Counted from the stretch's first letter, positions 23,690 to 39,000 are shown. The stretch is 64,000 nucleotides of DNA from Podarcis raffonei (GCF_027172205.1 NC_070616.1:12762001-12826000), one strand, 5' to 3'. Notes: a model not told the origin generated them from the letters alone. Program-made: numbers and translations.

Positions 23690-26600
23690 AGCAGGTGCTT
23701 TTCAGACTCACAGATTTAGAAGCTGTAAAATATGCCGCTCTTTTAAAACAGATTCTGAAACGGCGGTTAAGCTTCAATGGAATCATTCTTGGATATGCCA
23801 CTTTAGATGCAGACTCCCCTTGCTGTGGACTTTGGGTTGGCAGCTGATCATGCTCTGGCCCCGTTGCAAATCAGTGGGACCTCCATGCAACTCATTTGCC
23901 CTCTGCATCTAACCATTTGAGCATGAAGGCAGGGGTGGAATGTACTGCTGAGTTTGGAAGAAACAGGCTTTGAGGCAGAGCCACCATGAAAGAAACCTTA
24001 TTTGCAGGTTCAAGCGTATCAAAAATATTTTTGATTTCTCTCAACCATGATTCCCTGTAAGAGCGTGTAGCTTCCTAGAAAGTGCATCTTAGAAGGGTTG
24101 TGTGAAATAGGCAGGGTGTGCTGTATCCATGAGCTGCAGCTCCCTTGCATTCATAGCCTTTTCCTGTAGCAGAACAGATCACCTTCAACAGGGAGGTGCT
24201 TTGGGTGCAAAGAGCAGCCCATTTCCCCTTCCCCTTTCTGTTCCTGCTACTGAAAGACCAGCCATTGCTCCATGAAGCTGATTTGCTGGAATGAGCCTAA
24301 CATGGCCCCTAATATAATCATGTTCGCCATTACCTGATTATTTCCCAAACAACTAGTGATCTGAAATTCCGCTTCATATTTTATCAGTGTAAGAGGAGGA
24401 ATTACCAGAGTTCCTTGCCCCCACCCTGCTCCTGCCAAGGGTCCCATTCCAGACTTAACCACTTGGGGCCAGAAGTAATCAGTCACTTTGGCTGTTCTGC
24501 AGGTTTCTGTTGTGCTGGAAGCGATCTCCTATGGGGAGTCTCTCGCTCAGTGTGGTTCCACCCACATAATTGCTACAGAATCAGAAAACACTTGGTGGAA
24601 TCCAGTCTGTTTGTGTGTATGTGTGTGTGTGTGTGTTTATGGGAGGGGTGGAATACTGCGGCAGTAAAGAAATGGCAAGGTTGGGACGCCTACCGCTGCG
24701 AGGAACATTTGCAACCAGTAGGATTGGGAGAGAAGAATCTAGTCTGCATTGACAAGTTTCTTTGGATTGTTAATTCTGTCCTAGAGGCTGTAGGAGAGGT
24801 TTTCCTATTTCTTCAAGCATGCGTGAGGCTAACTCTCCCTGTTCTGCTCCTGCCATTTCAACATTGCTAAATCTTTTCCAGTATGAGTCAGGATGGATTT
24901 AGTGACTCTCCTGTCCACCTTCTCTGGTGAGCCATCTTTGGAAAAGCACCAACTAGTCAGTTTTATTTAACTATTTGTCTTAAAGTGGTTAGAAACTGGT
25001 TAAATAGGAAGAGAACGATATAGCATGTAGAGTAGCACAATAAGACCATTACTGAACTCGTTACAGCTTATGCATTGAAGAGCAGTACTTTGCGAGGTCA
25101 GGTGCTTGATTAGCTGAGTTTTTCCATCCAGATGCCTAGTATGGCTTCAGAGACAACAGGGGAAGTATGTTTTCAGCTCCTGAGGACAGGGGAATAGATC
25201 AGCAGTACTAGATTTTAAAACTTTCATAGTTGTAACTAAATTAACAGAAGATTGACAGTGTAATGCAGAAATTCTCAAACCTAGAACCCAAGATACACAC
25301 AGGATGAATTAAAGAAGCCGTCCAAATAATTTAGATAAGGGAAAATAATTTTGTTCAATGCCGGGAAATCCTCAGTGAAAGTAAATGATTTAATTGTGGA
25401 CATAATTTCTTCTATAATTAAGCTTCCCCCCCCTCTTTTTTAAAAGGGAAAGTTGTGCCCATCTGACCTTAGGTCCTGGCTCTCTTGCTGTAAAGGATTG
25501 CTTAATTTGTACCATTGGCTTTCAGGGTTACGCACTGAGCCTTAGCTACTACAGACAGGGAATATAATACAGTAACTCTTGAGAAAGGGGCTGTGTGCAG
25601 AATTTAAGAGAAAAAGCCTGCAAGTTTTAGCTCTGTTCTGTATACTTGTACAGTCTTAATATGTGCAAAATAAGTTCTTGCAGCATGTCTAACCTGTTAA
25701 CATCTTCTTTACTTGACTCCTGTGCCATTGCTATACAACCTCTTAAAGCATGGTTTGGATAAGAATAAGGGTAGGAGACAGGCAAGTCATCTATAAATAT
25801 AGTCCCTTAAGAAAAAAATTAGTTAAGCCTTTAAATTCCAAATGAGTGTCTGGAATACTACATTCCAATGAACCAAGCCTCTGGTGTCCTGTGAAACTGT
25901 GGATGTAAAATTCTCCTGTCTACCAAATTCAGAAATGTAACCATTTGTTAACTGTATTTGAAGGTGTATCCTTAAGAAGTGTTCCAAATTAAAGGAGGTA
26001 AAAAGTATTTTGTGATCCTTCTTATACTTCCTTTCTGCCCAGGTGAACGTTAGGTCATGAGGCTAGAAAGAGATCCGTGACGCTTTCCTCAAAATGGACA
26101 TAGTAGGAGACCAGTCTAATGTTCTGTTCATCACTGGGCTTAAGGATTTGTTTCCATTATTATCCTGTGTTAAATCATCCTTACGACATCATGGCAAGTT
26201 CTGACTTGCTTTTATGCGCAGAAGTGAACTGCAGGTTGCAGGGAGGGCAAATTACTGTATTTACTCAAATGTAATGCACACGTTTTTTGGCCAAATTACG
26301 TCGCAAAAATTAGGGTGTGCATTAAATTTGATACCACCAGCAAATAGTTTTTTGGTTTCAATGTTTTTGAAAATTGTGGTGCGCAGTAGATTCGATGGCA
26401 CATTAGATTTGCGTAAATACAGTAAGAACTAGAAAGGCAAGGATTAACATCCGCTTAGAGGTTTTCTGTTCTAGTAAGTAAGGTATAGATTTTCTTTAAA
26501 AAGATATGGGGTAGGGGCTTAATTTGCAAATGGGTAATTGGCAACATGGTTTTTTACTTACTGGACAAGGGGCAGACTTGAATTAAATCGGGAGAAAACA

Positions 26601-26880
26601 TAGGCTGACATTTTGCTGTTACGTTATGTGAATGTTGCAAAAAAACTTGAATACATGAGCAGCACTGACCTTAATATCGCACCTGCAATATCTAGGCGTA
26701 AAACCGTGCTTGTGCTTTTTCCTTTGGTGTGTGGGGAATTAATCAGTTCTGTAAAGAGACTTTCAGAGTAATCCTGGTGATTATGCCCAAGACCTATTGG
26801 CAAGATTCTTCCTGTGTTTTGCCTTCTGGAGAAGAAACAGCAGTACATCATACCAAATAGTCTAAGCCTAGATTTAGAAG
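23690..26880. other. Gap between convergent RABEP1 and NUP88
   Basis: About 3.2 kb with no supported coding exon on either strand. It holds a GT microsatellite near 24613-24638 and a short inverted-repeat DNA transposon at 26253-26425. The remainder may be distal RABEP1 3'UTR. Open frames here are short and match no known protein. Confidence 0.6.
26253..26425. mobile_element. Short DNA transposon with about 28-bp inverted repeats
   Basis: The left end TACTGTATTTACTCAAATGT matches the inverted right end TACTGTATTTACGCAAATCT and continues with AATGxxCA. No coding capacity. The superfamily is not certain from the ends alone. Confidence 0.7.
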
Positions 26881-26889
26881 TGAGACGAG

Positions 26890-27031
26890 GTTTCAAAAAA
26901 AGAATTTATTCACAACAGAGATGTTTTATATATAAAAAAATAACACAAGGAACCAACGTATAAAGTAGGAGAAAGGCAGTTTGCGTTCCCTTCATGTTTC
27001 ACGAGTTTGCTTTACACCATTCATGACAGCT
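26890..27031 (-). other. NUP88: NUP88 3' untranslated region with polyadenylation signal
   Basis: A short 3'UTR follows the NUP88 stop. On the minus strand, AATAAA (plus-strand TTTATT at 26905-26910) lies about 120 nt after the stop. The exact cleavage point is inferred. Confidence 0.65.
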
Positions 27032-30000
27032 CTAAAAGGTCACATGGTTTCTGACATCATTTATCTGTTTTACCATCGCCTGGATGCGTTCTCCCCTGCA
27101 TCAGAGAGAGAAAGAGAAAGCACTTCAGTGACTTCAGCCATTCTGCGCAGACAGTCATGAAAAACAGAGTGCAACACACAACTTTCCCAGCTGGGGTTTT
27201 CACCTTCACTACTGCAAGCGGCTACACTAGCAAATAAGCATTTATTAATTTATATACTGCTTCTGGGCACCTTGCCAGTATAAAACCAATTGCCAAAAAT
27301 ACAATTAACGTACACGATAACAATTTAATCTAAGCACGGAGACAACTGCACTTAAAATGTATAACGAAACAAGCAGCACAACAATTGGAAGAGTGAAGAA
27401 GAAGGTTCAAATCAGGTGATAAGGGAATGTTTGTCTGAGCAGGTGTGTCTTTCACAGCTGGCACAGTGCCAATACTGGTGGGACCCTCTTACTTCAGCAC
27501 CCTCTTACCCCACGTGTACAACCCCTCAACATTACTGCTTGAAAGTACAGCGGCAGCACAACAACTCAGCAGCCAAGAGTTGGGCCTCTTGACTCGCTCG
27601 CTGTTCATTTGCCAAGTGTTTCAAAGTGCAAGCACCCACTTACTCCTCTTTCAGAACTGCTTGGATGCATTTCCTCTGATAGGTGTTAAGGTTGATGCTA
27701 GGCTTCCGCGGACTGGTCCCCTTCTCCATTTTTCTCTGCTGATAATCCTTTTTCATTTTAACCTAAAGGCAAGCAGTAAATAGCAGAAGAGACAGATGCT
27801 TCAAAAACCCTTGAGAAAGTGTTTCAAATACTGCTTTCCAGCTTCACGCGCAGTGCCTCTAGCTCCCACCCTCCTCTTCTACTTATTTATTTTTTAAAGG
27901 CTTTTTAGATCACTTGATAATCCCAAAGCATTGCATATACAAAAACAGCCAAACGTTACAAAAACAATGCACATCCACACTTACTTGCCGGATAGCATTT
28001 CCCAAGTGCCGCAGTTGTTCTTCGATTGTCTGTAGTTCCTTCTTCATGTCCTTTTCACTATCTGACAAGACAGGCAGCTGAGAGTGGAAGTTACGCAGTA
28101 CCTTCTTCATCCTTCAGCCCACAAAGACAGTGTCAGTCAATCAATCTTTTTATTATGCAGTCACAGACTAGAACAAGATAAAACCAGCAGCCATGTATAT
28201 CCACGATACAAGATGTGAGGAAGATCTGAAGCATGTCTAAAATAAGCTATACAACATTAAAAGTAGATTAAAAAAGAAACAACACAGCCGTTAGAAATTT
28301 TAACAGCAGCCAGACAGAAAAAGGTTTAATCGGGGAAATTTCTTTACATTTTTTTTCAGCCAGGAGAAGTTTAGCGACAGTCTAATAATAAGTTCAAATA
28401 ATTTGCCAAAAGGTTTGCCAGATACCAATTATAAGTCCTACCTGAAAATTCTGAAAGAATGTGAATCAGACAATATCATACCAAAAGTAGCTGAGGGGGA
28501 GGCAAATTAAACCCACGTTTACTGACCATGGATGGTATTCAACGAAGTTTTACTCAGAATACTGAACTGGACCAAGCTTAATAATGTACATTCAACTCAG
28601 TGGGTCTATTCCGAGGATAACTTGGTTGACCACCACTTCATATATCACTATACCACCACTGTCAGAGTCAATGGGCTCATTCATATGTTACATTCAACAC
28701 AGATATAAGAAGTCTCTGCACACTGTGAAAGTGTATGCTAGTTCATTTGTGCAGCTCTTCTATTGTGCACAGAGACTATACACTTGTTGAGTAACGTGTG
28801 ACCATCCCCAACTTGTAGACAAAGTTAACTGTTCGCAAATTCTGCTTTTAGAACCGAGACAAACTTACATTGTCAAGTGCTAATTAAGTAGGAGCTGAAG
28901 AGGGGACTGTCACCCTACACTACAAGCATAATTTCCTAAAGACAAATTCAGTCCTTATTTTCAAAACGCTGAAAGTTGCCATCAAAGCTATATATCAGTG
29001 GTACCTCTAGTTACTAATTCGTTCTGGAGGTCCGTTCTTAACTAGAGGCGTGCTTTCGCTAATTGGGCCTCTTGCTGCTGCTGTGCCACCGGCACACAAT
29101 TTCCGTTCTCATCCTGGAGCAAAGTTCTCAACTTGAGGTAACTCTTCCAGGTTAGCGGAGTTTGTAACCTGAAGCGTTTGTAACTCAAGGTATCATTGTA
29201 TTCCCAAGCAGGTCCAAAGACTAGTAATAATAATAATAATTTATTATTTATACCCTGCCCATCTGGCTGGGTTTCCCCAGTCACTCTGGGCGGCTCCCAA
29301 CTGAATATTAAACTGCATGTACAAACTGCATACTACCTATTTTCTAATCCATGTTATGCAAAATTATGCACATTAATTGTGGTACCCCTACTTTCAAAGC
29401 ACTCCCAACCCTCCTTTATTAAGTTGGCTTCTGTCAACTGCTTTTCAGGAAGAATGAGGCCAATTAACTTCACACACAATCCACTTGCAACTGTGTTGCT
29501 CACCTTCTCTCTAATACACTGAGACCACTCAGGCACACAAAGGGGGTGTAAGTTTGGCTAGATAATGCCAATTCCAAACAGCTTGCCCTTCCAAAGACAA
29601 CAGCATTGTTTGGGAGCATCTCTGCCATTTTAAACACGGGTTTAAAGGCTTTAGTCAGTGAATAAACTTGCACGAAGCTGTTAGCAGCAGCTTAAGTTGT
29701 AGGTTTAGTTCAGCTGGCTGGCAAGCTGCATGCTGCTCAGCTGAAATGCCTCTCCACAACCTGGCTTTCCTTATCATTAATTGAGGCCCAGCAATTCCGA
29801 AGGGTGCACATCTTAAGGACAAGGCTTTAGCACAAGCCCAAGGCATACTTGGCATCAGACAGGCATGGGCACTTTCTTGCTCCAGCCCCCAGCAAGAGAG
29901 CCTTGAAGAGTGTGCCCTTTTACCTGTTCACAATGTCTTCCTGCTTCTCTTTGGCTTCCTCGTACTTGTCAGCTAATCGCTCTGCCATCTCCCGCAAGCT

Positions 30001-33000
30001 TTTCCTTTGGGTGAAGGGGAAATGTTATTCTGGGATAGTGGTGCACATTTGTCTCATAAAACAGAACAAGTGGGGTCTATTTGTTGTTTCTTATGAAACA
30101 AAGCAGTTCTAAAGGGCAGTGCACCCTTCTCTTTCCCTGTCTCCCAACAGCAGCTGGCATGTCTACATGAGGCTGCAAGGGTGAATTTTTAGGAAATTTT
30201 GACTCTCATCCAAATCCTGGACACCAGTTACTATAACTTCGCCGGCGGTGTGCTTTATGTGTGCCTTTTAAAAACTGCTCATAAAGGGATTGGCTGTCTG
30301 AACTTGACAGGTCTGTTATCGACATGGAATGCATTTTCATGCCAACCAGATGGAAAACATAGAAATGACAGGCAGCAGAAGAGCAGCTGGGTCTCCCATA
30401 GACATCAATGGCAAAAGAAAACTCACAGCAAAGCAAATGAGACTTTCTCTAACAAACAAATAAGCAGAGAATTTTCTTCCACACCTTTATATTTGGGATA
30501 GATGTGGAAGTAGAGATTTTATGAGTACAGTGAAATAAGACAACTGAAAGTAATTTAATCCATGTTCCTGTATAACTGAAGTGCCCCACTGAACCCCAAA
30601 CCCCAAAACTTCCACCACTGAAATCCCAGTAATGTCCAGGAAATCCCAGCAGCACTACCCACTGATAACTTCTATGTCCCATTAAAAGACAATGCCAACC
30701 GATGTTGTTTGAGACATGTTATAAAAAACAGCCAGAAGCAAATAAAAGCCACAAACTATTTATAGCCTACTATATGTTTTGGAAAGTGGTCCACCTGTAT
30801 GTTCTCTAGGCATTCTTAAGATGTCATTGCCAAACTTGGTACAACAGTACATGAAGCCAAGGAGCCAGTTTCTTCAGGTTTCAACCTGGGGTAAAACGCT
30901 TGTATCTAATATCGGACCTTGGTGGACGCCTCTGGAAAGGATGTTCTGAAAAGTATCTTACAGATCCTTCTAGGCTCAGTGATGCCTACTCTGGCTGGTA
31001 ACAGCTCTTTAAGGTTTTGCACAGGAGGGCTTTCCCAGCCCTAATACCCACAATCGTTTTTCATTAGCGATGGATGGGGTTAAACCAGAGATTTTTGACA
31101 TGCAAGGCACATTCTCTACCACTGAGTTCTGAGCTGCTCCCACGGGGCGACCCAGTTCTTTTAAACTACCAGCCAAGCAAGCTTAAAAAGCAAAGAGACA
31201 GTCACCTCACCTTTCCTCTCGACAGTAGGCAAGATCTTCCAGCTGCTTCTTTTTCTGTTCCCGAAGCAATTTCACTCTGAGGAGCAAGGGTTGAAGGGAT
31301 AGCCAAACAGTTAGGTTTTTTGACGCAACCTGTCTGCTTGGCTTGCCTTTCTGCTCTCCCCTACACCTCTAACCCATTGTTCAATGAGAAAAATAAATTA
31401 TGAGGACAAGGGGGTTAACCGGGGGTGGAGACATCTAAAGACACACATACTACAGAAAGAGGAATTGTGCTATTAACTGCTCTGTTCCGAAAACGAGAGA
31501 AAGGGGGAGGATGACGACCTAGCTGTAGAACAGAGGCGGGCAACCTTCTTCCTGTGGGGGGGCACATTCCCTTGATACTCTGTTAGGGGCTGCATTCTAT
31601 GGTGGGCAGGCCAACCCCTTTCCCCACCCCAATCCAGAGGGCTGCTGGAGGAGGTGCATTACCTCCTCACTCTCCTTTGCCAGAGGACAGAATTGACAGC
31701 TTGCAGAAGGCTTTTGGAATTAAGCCAAACGTTGCCACAGATTGTCTTTCCTCTGGAGCAGGGATTGGGGGCAAACAAGGCAGGGATTTCCACCCAGTTA
31801 TGCCACTCTTTCGATTAGCCCAATGATAAAAGCAAATCAGGGATACGCTCTTCAGAAAAATGTAAATAATTCCCAAGGGCAGGAAACCTATTCACTGGAG
31901 ATTCTTGTCCCTATTGTATTACATCTGATGAAGTTGGCAGATAATAGATTGCAGGATCAGGATCAGAAAATGGCCAATTGTTGCTGCAACAGGAGGGAAG
32001 AAGAACAAGGATTTAGAAGCCAAGGGCCCATTTTACCTTCGCTGGATCTCCTCTCGGGCCAAGTCCTGTTTCAGAATGTATTCCTCCCTGAACACCTGAG
32101 TCGCTCTGCTGAGAAGCTGAAGGCATTCTTCAGGGGGAGGGGAAACTTCTTTATCTGCAGACCTGGAAGACAAACACAACATTGTCTTGGCCATTACAGT
32201 GTACTGCCAGAGTTGAGCTTTTTGGGGGTGGGGGTGGGGGGTGGCCCAGAGTTGTTGACCTTTTTTTTAGAGGGAGTTTGCCAAACATTGCTCACCCACC
32301 TGCCCTGCAACTCACAACACATCACTAAAGCCACCAATCACCCACACAATTGCCGCAGCCACAAATAACACGACCAATAGCTGCTGACAATCTCCGGCTC
32401 CCAGCATCAAACAATCCCACGTACCCCCTGTGCCCTATCCGTGTATAAGGCGCACCCTAATTTTTAACCTACTTTTTAAAGAAAAAAAGCTCGTCATACA
32501 CGGAAAACTACGGTACATGCTCTGATAAAGAGCATTTAGAATCATATAATTATAGAGTTGGAAGGGATCCGAGGGTCATCTAGTTCAACCCCCTGAGATG
32601 CAGGAATCTCTTGCCCAATGTGGGGCTTGAACCCATGACCCTGATACTAAGAGTCTCATGCTCTACCGACTGAGCTATCCAAGGCTGCTTTGCCACACAA
32701 ATGCTTCTGACACCATATGCCCTAAGGCTGTGTGCATCAAGAAGCTTGAACTGGAGAGGGGTCCAGTTATTTAGGTAAGATTTCTAACTGGCCTCAAACT
32801 GAGGGTTCAGCTCAGATAAGGACATTACAATCAAATTGCATTTGGCAAAGCCCTCGAGTCGGATGCTCATCAACACACCAGAAAGCCAATCTATTTAAAA
32901 TGCCCAGAAACACTTAAGATGTTCAGTGCTGACTTTCCTCATCTCCAATGCCATCCTTCCCTTTTAGTTAATAATATAGTAAAGAGAAGCCAAGAAGCCC

Positions 33001-36000
33001 ACCCACCCTGCTAGATTCATGTCCCATGAGCCTAACAACCCAGCCAGAACCCCAAAGCGACTGTGCCATGACTGAGCCGCAGGATATGCTGGTGCAGAAA
33101 GAGCAGCAAGAAATTTATGGTGGCACCAGTGAAGTTGCAAGAGCTGTCAAGTGTGGGAGAAGAGGAGCTGAGATCGGCCAGAACGAAAGACCACTGTGCA
33201 TAAGTCCATCCTGAAGATGGAGGTGGTGGAACAGCAAGTGTAGACCTTATGCAGGATTATTTATAACAATGAGAAGGGTGAATCCTGTCAGAGGGAAAGG
33301 AAAAGGGCTGAGAATACCAAATGATGGAACCCCCCCTTCCGAACAGCACCAAAGGCCAAGGTGTGCCTTTGCCTTTTGGGGATACAAGAGTGATGGGGGA
33401 TGACAAAAGCCTTTTGCCTCCAGAAAGATTTCATACTTCAATAGGAGAGGGTTAGCAGAATTGCGATCCAGGATATTTCGGATGTGTCGCTCAAAGGAAT
33501 CCTGTGATTCGGCCAGGATGCGGAGAGGTGAGACTGTAACCGGCGAATCTTGCTTGGTGCACAGAAGCGGAGGGCATGGTGGGTGGATGGCAGAACTGTC
33601 AATACAAGTGTCAGGCATTAGTTAGACATTTCCAAAGACACTCCTCACTTGCTTTCATGAAGTTCTTTAGAGGTTTTTAATTCTTTTACACCCTTCCCCC
33701 CCAAAAAAGTTTGCAGACCTTTGCAAAGAGCAGGCATGAAATGCTGAATAAGAAACTTCAGAGAATTATTAACACAAGCCTAGTTAGGAATAAGGGAAAG
33801 GCAAGTGTGCCAGTCAAGGTAATGAAGGGGTATGTCAGGGATTACCAGGAGAACCAACAGTCATGAATTCAAGGTCAGCAGAGCCTGGTGCCATGGACTC
33901 TTGAAGGAGTTACCTAGGCAATTCAGGAGTCCTAGCAACTATATAAGGGAAATATACTGTGTCCTTGGAAGTATGCCTACCATATTTCAGCACTAAATAG
34001 GTAAATGTGGCTCAGTACGTACAGAAGAGGTTTGGTGACACATTCGTAGCTCCTGGTGATGCAGACCATTGTGGGACCCAGAATGTCTGAGACGATCCAA
34101 AACCCTATAATTGAGGCCGCTTGGCTGAAGGAACAGAACAGAAAAAAATGTCAAGCTATCCCAGAAAACATTGGCAACCCCAACAACAGAAGAGCAGAAG
34201 CCACTTGCTGTCTTCAGACTAACACAACAAAGAATCCACCGCAGAATCTAGCAAATCTTTTAAGTGTCTCGTATCATATTCTTCCTTCACAGTAGCCACA
34301 GTTACAACCTCATACTGATTTGGTTTCCTAGGCTTTTTGATACTTAGTGTCTCTCCTGGTCAGTCTTCTGCAAAAACTGAGCAAGAGTAGAGGTCATCCC
34401 CACCGTTGTTCTCAGATCTATAATTACCAGAGATAACCCCTCCAGCTCATTATCGTCTATTTAGGCCCTATTCCTATATTTTGACCCAGTTTGGCTCTGC
34501 CTCTTCATCTGGAGGCTGAATGCAAGATTTATAAGTCTTTAAGTATCCAGGAGCTGCAGTGGACCCTGTGCTGGTGTCTTGCAGAGATTCTACTCATCAC
34601 ATTTATAAGACCATTAGGTAGGTCTTGAAATGTCACAGCAGGCAGAAATGCCTGGATAGTTCAGTTGGTTAAAGTGTGGTGTTGATAATGCCAAGGCTGC
34701 AGGCTTGAACCCCGTATCAGAAAACTGCATATTCCTGCATTGCAGGGGGTTTGATGATATGATCTTTGGGGTCTCTTCCAACTCTACAATTTTATGATTC
34801 TGTGTTTCAGTTTTCCGCCAGTATCACCAATGTGCTGCCTTTACTGCACTACAGCCTCAACTGGGGCTCTGTTCCAACACCTTGAAAAACCAGTTCAAAG
34901 TCGTGCGTCTGTCACATTTACTAGAAGAAAGCTGAAATTTCCACTGGCCCATCCATGCATGTCTTGCTAGTTAAGAAGGTCTCCTTCTCTGTTGAACCCA
35001 CCTGGGATGCAGATGTTTCCAACCTGGGATCTACACAAGGTTCTGAGAGTACTCACTAAAGAAGTGCTGAGTGTGCCTCACATCGGTAAAGCTTTCTCTT
35101 TCATTACATCTCCCTGCCCATCTCTGGGTGATGGGGCTTAACCTTTTGCTCACTGAAGGCCTCCTGCAAATCCCCAGAATAAGCATTCATGCCTTGTTCT
35201 CTCATGTTCTCCAAAAAAGGCCTTTTTCCAGCCAACATCCTTACCCACACCAAGAAAAAAAGGCACCCCAAAAACAGTCAAGAGCCTTGTCTTCACGACA
35301 GAGAGACACAAAAACAGTTCTCCTTCCCTGTCCACCCTGCTTTCTCATCCAAATCTTAACACAAACAACACCATTCAATGCTTGATTTTTCAGAAACTGA
35401 GTTGTGTATAGCTGTTCTCGGCCTGGATTCTCCAGCAGTAAGCAGCTGCCAGAAGAATATGGATTTGGGAAGAAGTAGACTCTTACCTGCATGGCAGAGG
35501 TTTTGTGCAAAGGATGTGCTCTACGATGCATTTCTGTTCTGCTCCAAGTTCTTGCAAACGGTCCTTGTCTTCTTCATCTGAAAAAGCAAGTAAACATGCA
35601 GGTTACTGGGGAGTCACACCTATCACACCACAGAACAGTAATGAGGAAATCAGAACTCCTAGCCAAATGTCATGCGTGGGGACGGGGGGGTGGGGGAATC
35701 TGGAGGGGAAAGGGGATTGGTAGGGGGAGGGAGCCAAACTGGACTGAGTTACAGATGATGCAGTTGATCATTTCAGATCTCTGACAAAAGCCATCTGCCC
35801 CTTTCCTGGCAGCCCATTGGGAGGTGGAAGAAGAGAAAAGGAGGTGGTCCTGACCATTGGGAGGACGCAGATACTGACAAGTTTGCTCTGGCCTACCAGT
35901 TTTGGATCACATTTTTGAATGGGTTGTGCCAGCAATATATGGGTTCAGTTCACATCATGGCTGTGTTGTGAGTGTCATGCCTTAGGCTCTGGTTCTCTCT

Positions 36001-39000
36001 CATCTCTGCACGTGCTCCGATGCCCCTCATTATTTCTGGCTCAGTCAAATCTAAGTTTACCTCCAAATCTGAATTGGAAACTACAGTTTGAAGTAGGTTT
36101 TCAGTTCTACCTGGAGGTAAACTATGGTCTGCCAGATTCAGATGTCTCACTAAACTGTACCACTGTCCACTCTATTTATATCCCACCTTTCCACACTACT
36201 GGCACACTACTCAAGACAAGTTGCACCTGTGAGAAACAAGGCTTAGGAATGCAACATTCCAAGGCAGGAAGATTTCACTACTACCTGAGTCAAGGAACTT
36301 TTGAAGTTTGTTGATCCAGGTGACTCCAATGCTGTGCACCCCAGCGTCATGTGTACAGTGATATCGAGAGGGACATTTGGGATCTGAAAATGCAAGTGAG
36401 ATATTTATGAATTCAAGGAGAGCCAACAAAGACATGGGAAGGTTTTAGTCCACATATGAAAGCGGCAACGTGGAACGGCGTGAAAATGGAACTGTGCCGA
36501 ACCTGTTTATGTAAAGCAGTTCCATAAACTCCCAGCAATGACCCACATTGTTGCCACCCTCTCATTTATTGATGGGCAATGCTTGTGGGCTGCCTCAAGA
36601 TGGCAAAGCAACTCAGACCACTGGGAGCTGCAGAAAGAGACAGTAAACACCTTGCTCAGACAGCTGGGTGATGCTATCCTGTGACATAAAGCTACATGCA
36701 AATCAAGGAGCAGGGAGCCTGGCATTTATTAATTTTTGCATTTACCTGAAAGGTCGCTTTAATTGGATGCCAAGTGAGCAGAGCAAGGGGAAAGCAAGAG
36801 AGGTAACTGACTTGTGCTCCTACCTCTATGCAATTTGATTGGGCAGGAGAAGTCCGACTCCAGGGGTTCCTCCCCTTCCCTTGAAGCCAGTTTCAGTGCA
36901 AGCTCCAGTTCAACACATTCAAACACGTAGAGCGACGGAATGAGGTCAGTTCTTGAATCCCAGGATTTGACAGACTGTAGGGATGATTTGGTTAACACTT
37001 CTAAATTTGTCCTCCCTTGAGATAATAGCTCAAGGGATTAAATTCACTTAGGAAGCACCTCCCTCCCCCGCCGCAAAAAAAGGTAAAAATGGGGGTTTTG
37101 TTTATTATTTTAATTGCACATTGCATGTATTTTAATTGGGAAACCCAGTATTTGATAAAGTGTGGGCTGTAAGTACAAATAATAAAGAAATATAAATAGA
37201 GAACCCTCAATTGTCTCTTAGTGAGCTGGTGGGGAGGGGAAACAATACCAACTTCTTACTCTTTTGTGTGTTTATGCTTTTAAGGACCAAATGCAGATCA
37301 ATATTGTGCATTTATGAGATGCACAATGTTTTTAAAATAGCTCCTCAATACAAGAGGAATATGAAATATAAGACACCCGGCTGTATTGAGTCATGTCCAT
37401 TAATTCCCAAGGGGTTGAGCATTACTTACTGCATTTATACCTCATCTTTTTCTCCAAGGAGTTAAAGATGGTGTACATGGCTCTCCCCCTCCTCAATTAA
37501 TCTCCACAAGAACCCTGTGAGGTAGGTTAGGCCAAGAAGCAGTGAATGGCCCAAGGCCACCCAGTGAGCTACATGGCTGAGTGGGAACTTGAACCTCTCC
37601 CGGGTCCTAATCTGACACTTGATAACTACTATACCATGGTGGCTGCTATGAATAGCATGTATGACTATCTTAGGTCCACTAATTTCATTGAGTCTACTCT
37701 GGATACAACTGAGTTGGGTGTGACCTCCTTGCAAAACCTCCAAAATTGTTTATGGCTGCAGAGATGCAAAGATGTTGATCAGGGGAAAACTAAACCAACT
37801 TCCATAATTAAGATGAGCCACAGTTTTAGGGTTTAGGAACTGCAAATCATCAGCTGGGCAGAGGGCCATCATGCTTCTGTGGGGACAGATTGCTGGAGAG
37901 GGAGCCACCTTGAGCTCCTTGGAGGAAAAGTGGGATATCAGTACAACAAATTAATTTAGAAAAAGGATAAGAATGTGCAACAGCACTGCACTATTGGTCA
38001 CATGCTCAGTAAGAACATGTCATAATGTGAAAAACCTGTGACAAAAAAGGGGAGGATTGCAAAGATAGCAAGCTAAAAATGAATACCCAGGATGGGGATA
38101 CACTTGAAAACAACCTTATGCCAAGTCCACGGGTCTATCTTGCCCAATATTAGGACAGGCAGCAGCTTTCTGTGATCTCTGGAAGAGGCTTCTCCTACCA
38201 TTTGCTACCCAGTCCTTTTCATTGGAAAAGCCAGAGTTTGTGTGGGGGACCTTTTCAGTGCAAAGTACTACAGTTCCTCCTCATATAACAGGAGTGGGGG
38301 GTGGGGAAGCTCTCCTGAAAACTCCAAGTAGTAACAGGCAAACATACCATCTGTTCATCATCTTCTTCTCCCTCCAGTACCACACAGTGATAAAGCAGCC
38401 CCGACTCTGTGGCAATCACCAAGATGTTGGGAACACATGAAAGGCAGAGAACCGCACAAGCGTCGTACCCGTAGTTGTCTTCAGCTGCAGGATGCATTGG
38501 CAGTGGGCCCAAGAGCCGACCAAGGTTTCCACTGCTACAAAAAAGAAATGGGGGGGAGGGAATCAAAGGAAGCCTACTGGGAAGAGCCCAAACTTCTAGG
38601 GCAGTTTGCTGCTGCTGCTGCTGCTGCCACCACCCTCAAAAAAACTCCAAGCAAGCTATGGCCAAATACCTGGAACAGCAAAGTTTTGCAGCCAACCAAG
38701 GCACCAAACTCACCTTGCCAGCCTCAGAGCAGAAAGGCTAGGATATACTAATCAGACACCAACCAAATCACCTCAACCATACAAGGAGATAATACAGGCA
38801 AGCGTTGATTCTTGAACCCTGGGTTTCCATTCAGAGTTGAACTAGGAGCAACTCTTTTGGTGTTCAAATCAGTACCCTCCTACCGCCCAGCCATCTATGA
38901 GGTCTGGTCAAGCACTGCCCAGTGCAAAAAATGAAGGTGAAAAGGGGATCATGAATCTGGGTTAGACCTTTACCTGTGCAGAAGACTAATGTAGGTCAGA

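Noticed and set aside
31742-32368. 208-residue plus-strand open frame
   Set aside because: It is antisense to NUP88 exon 12 (32037-32162) and includes low-complexity intron sequence. No protein family was recognised.
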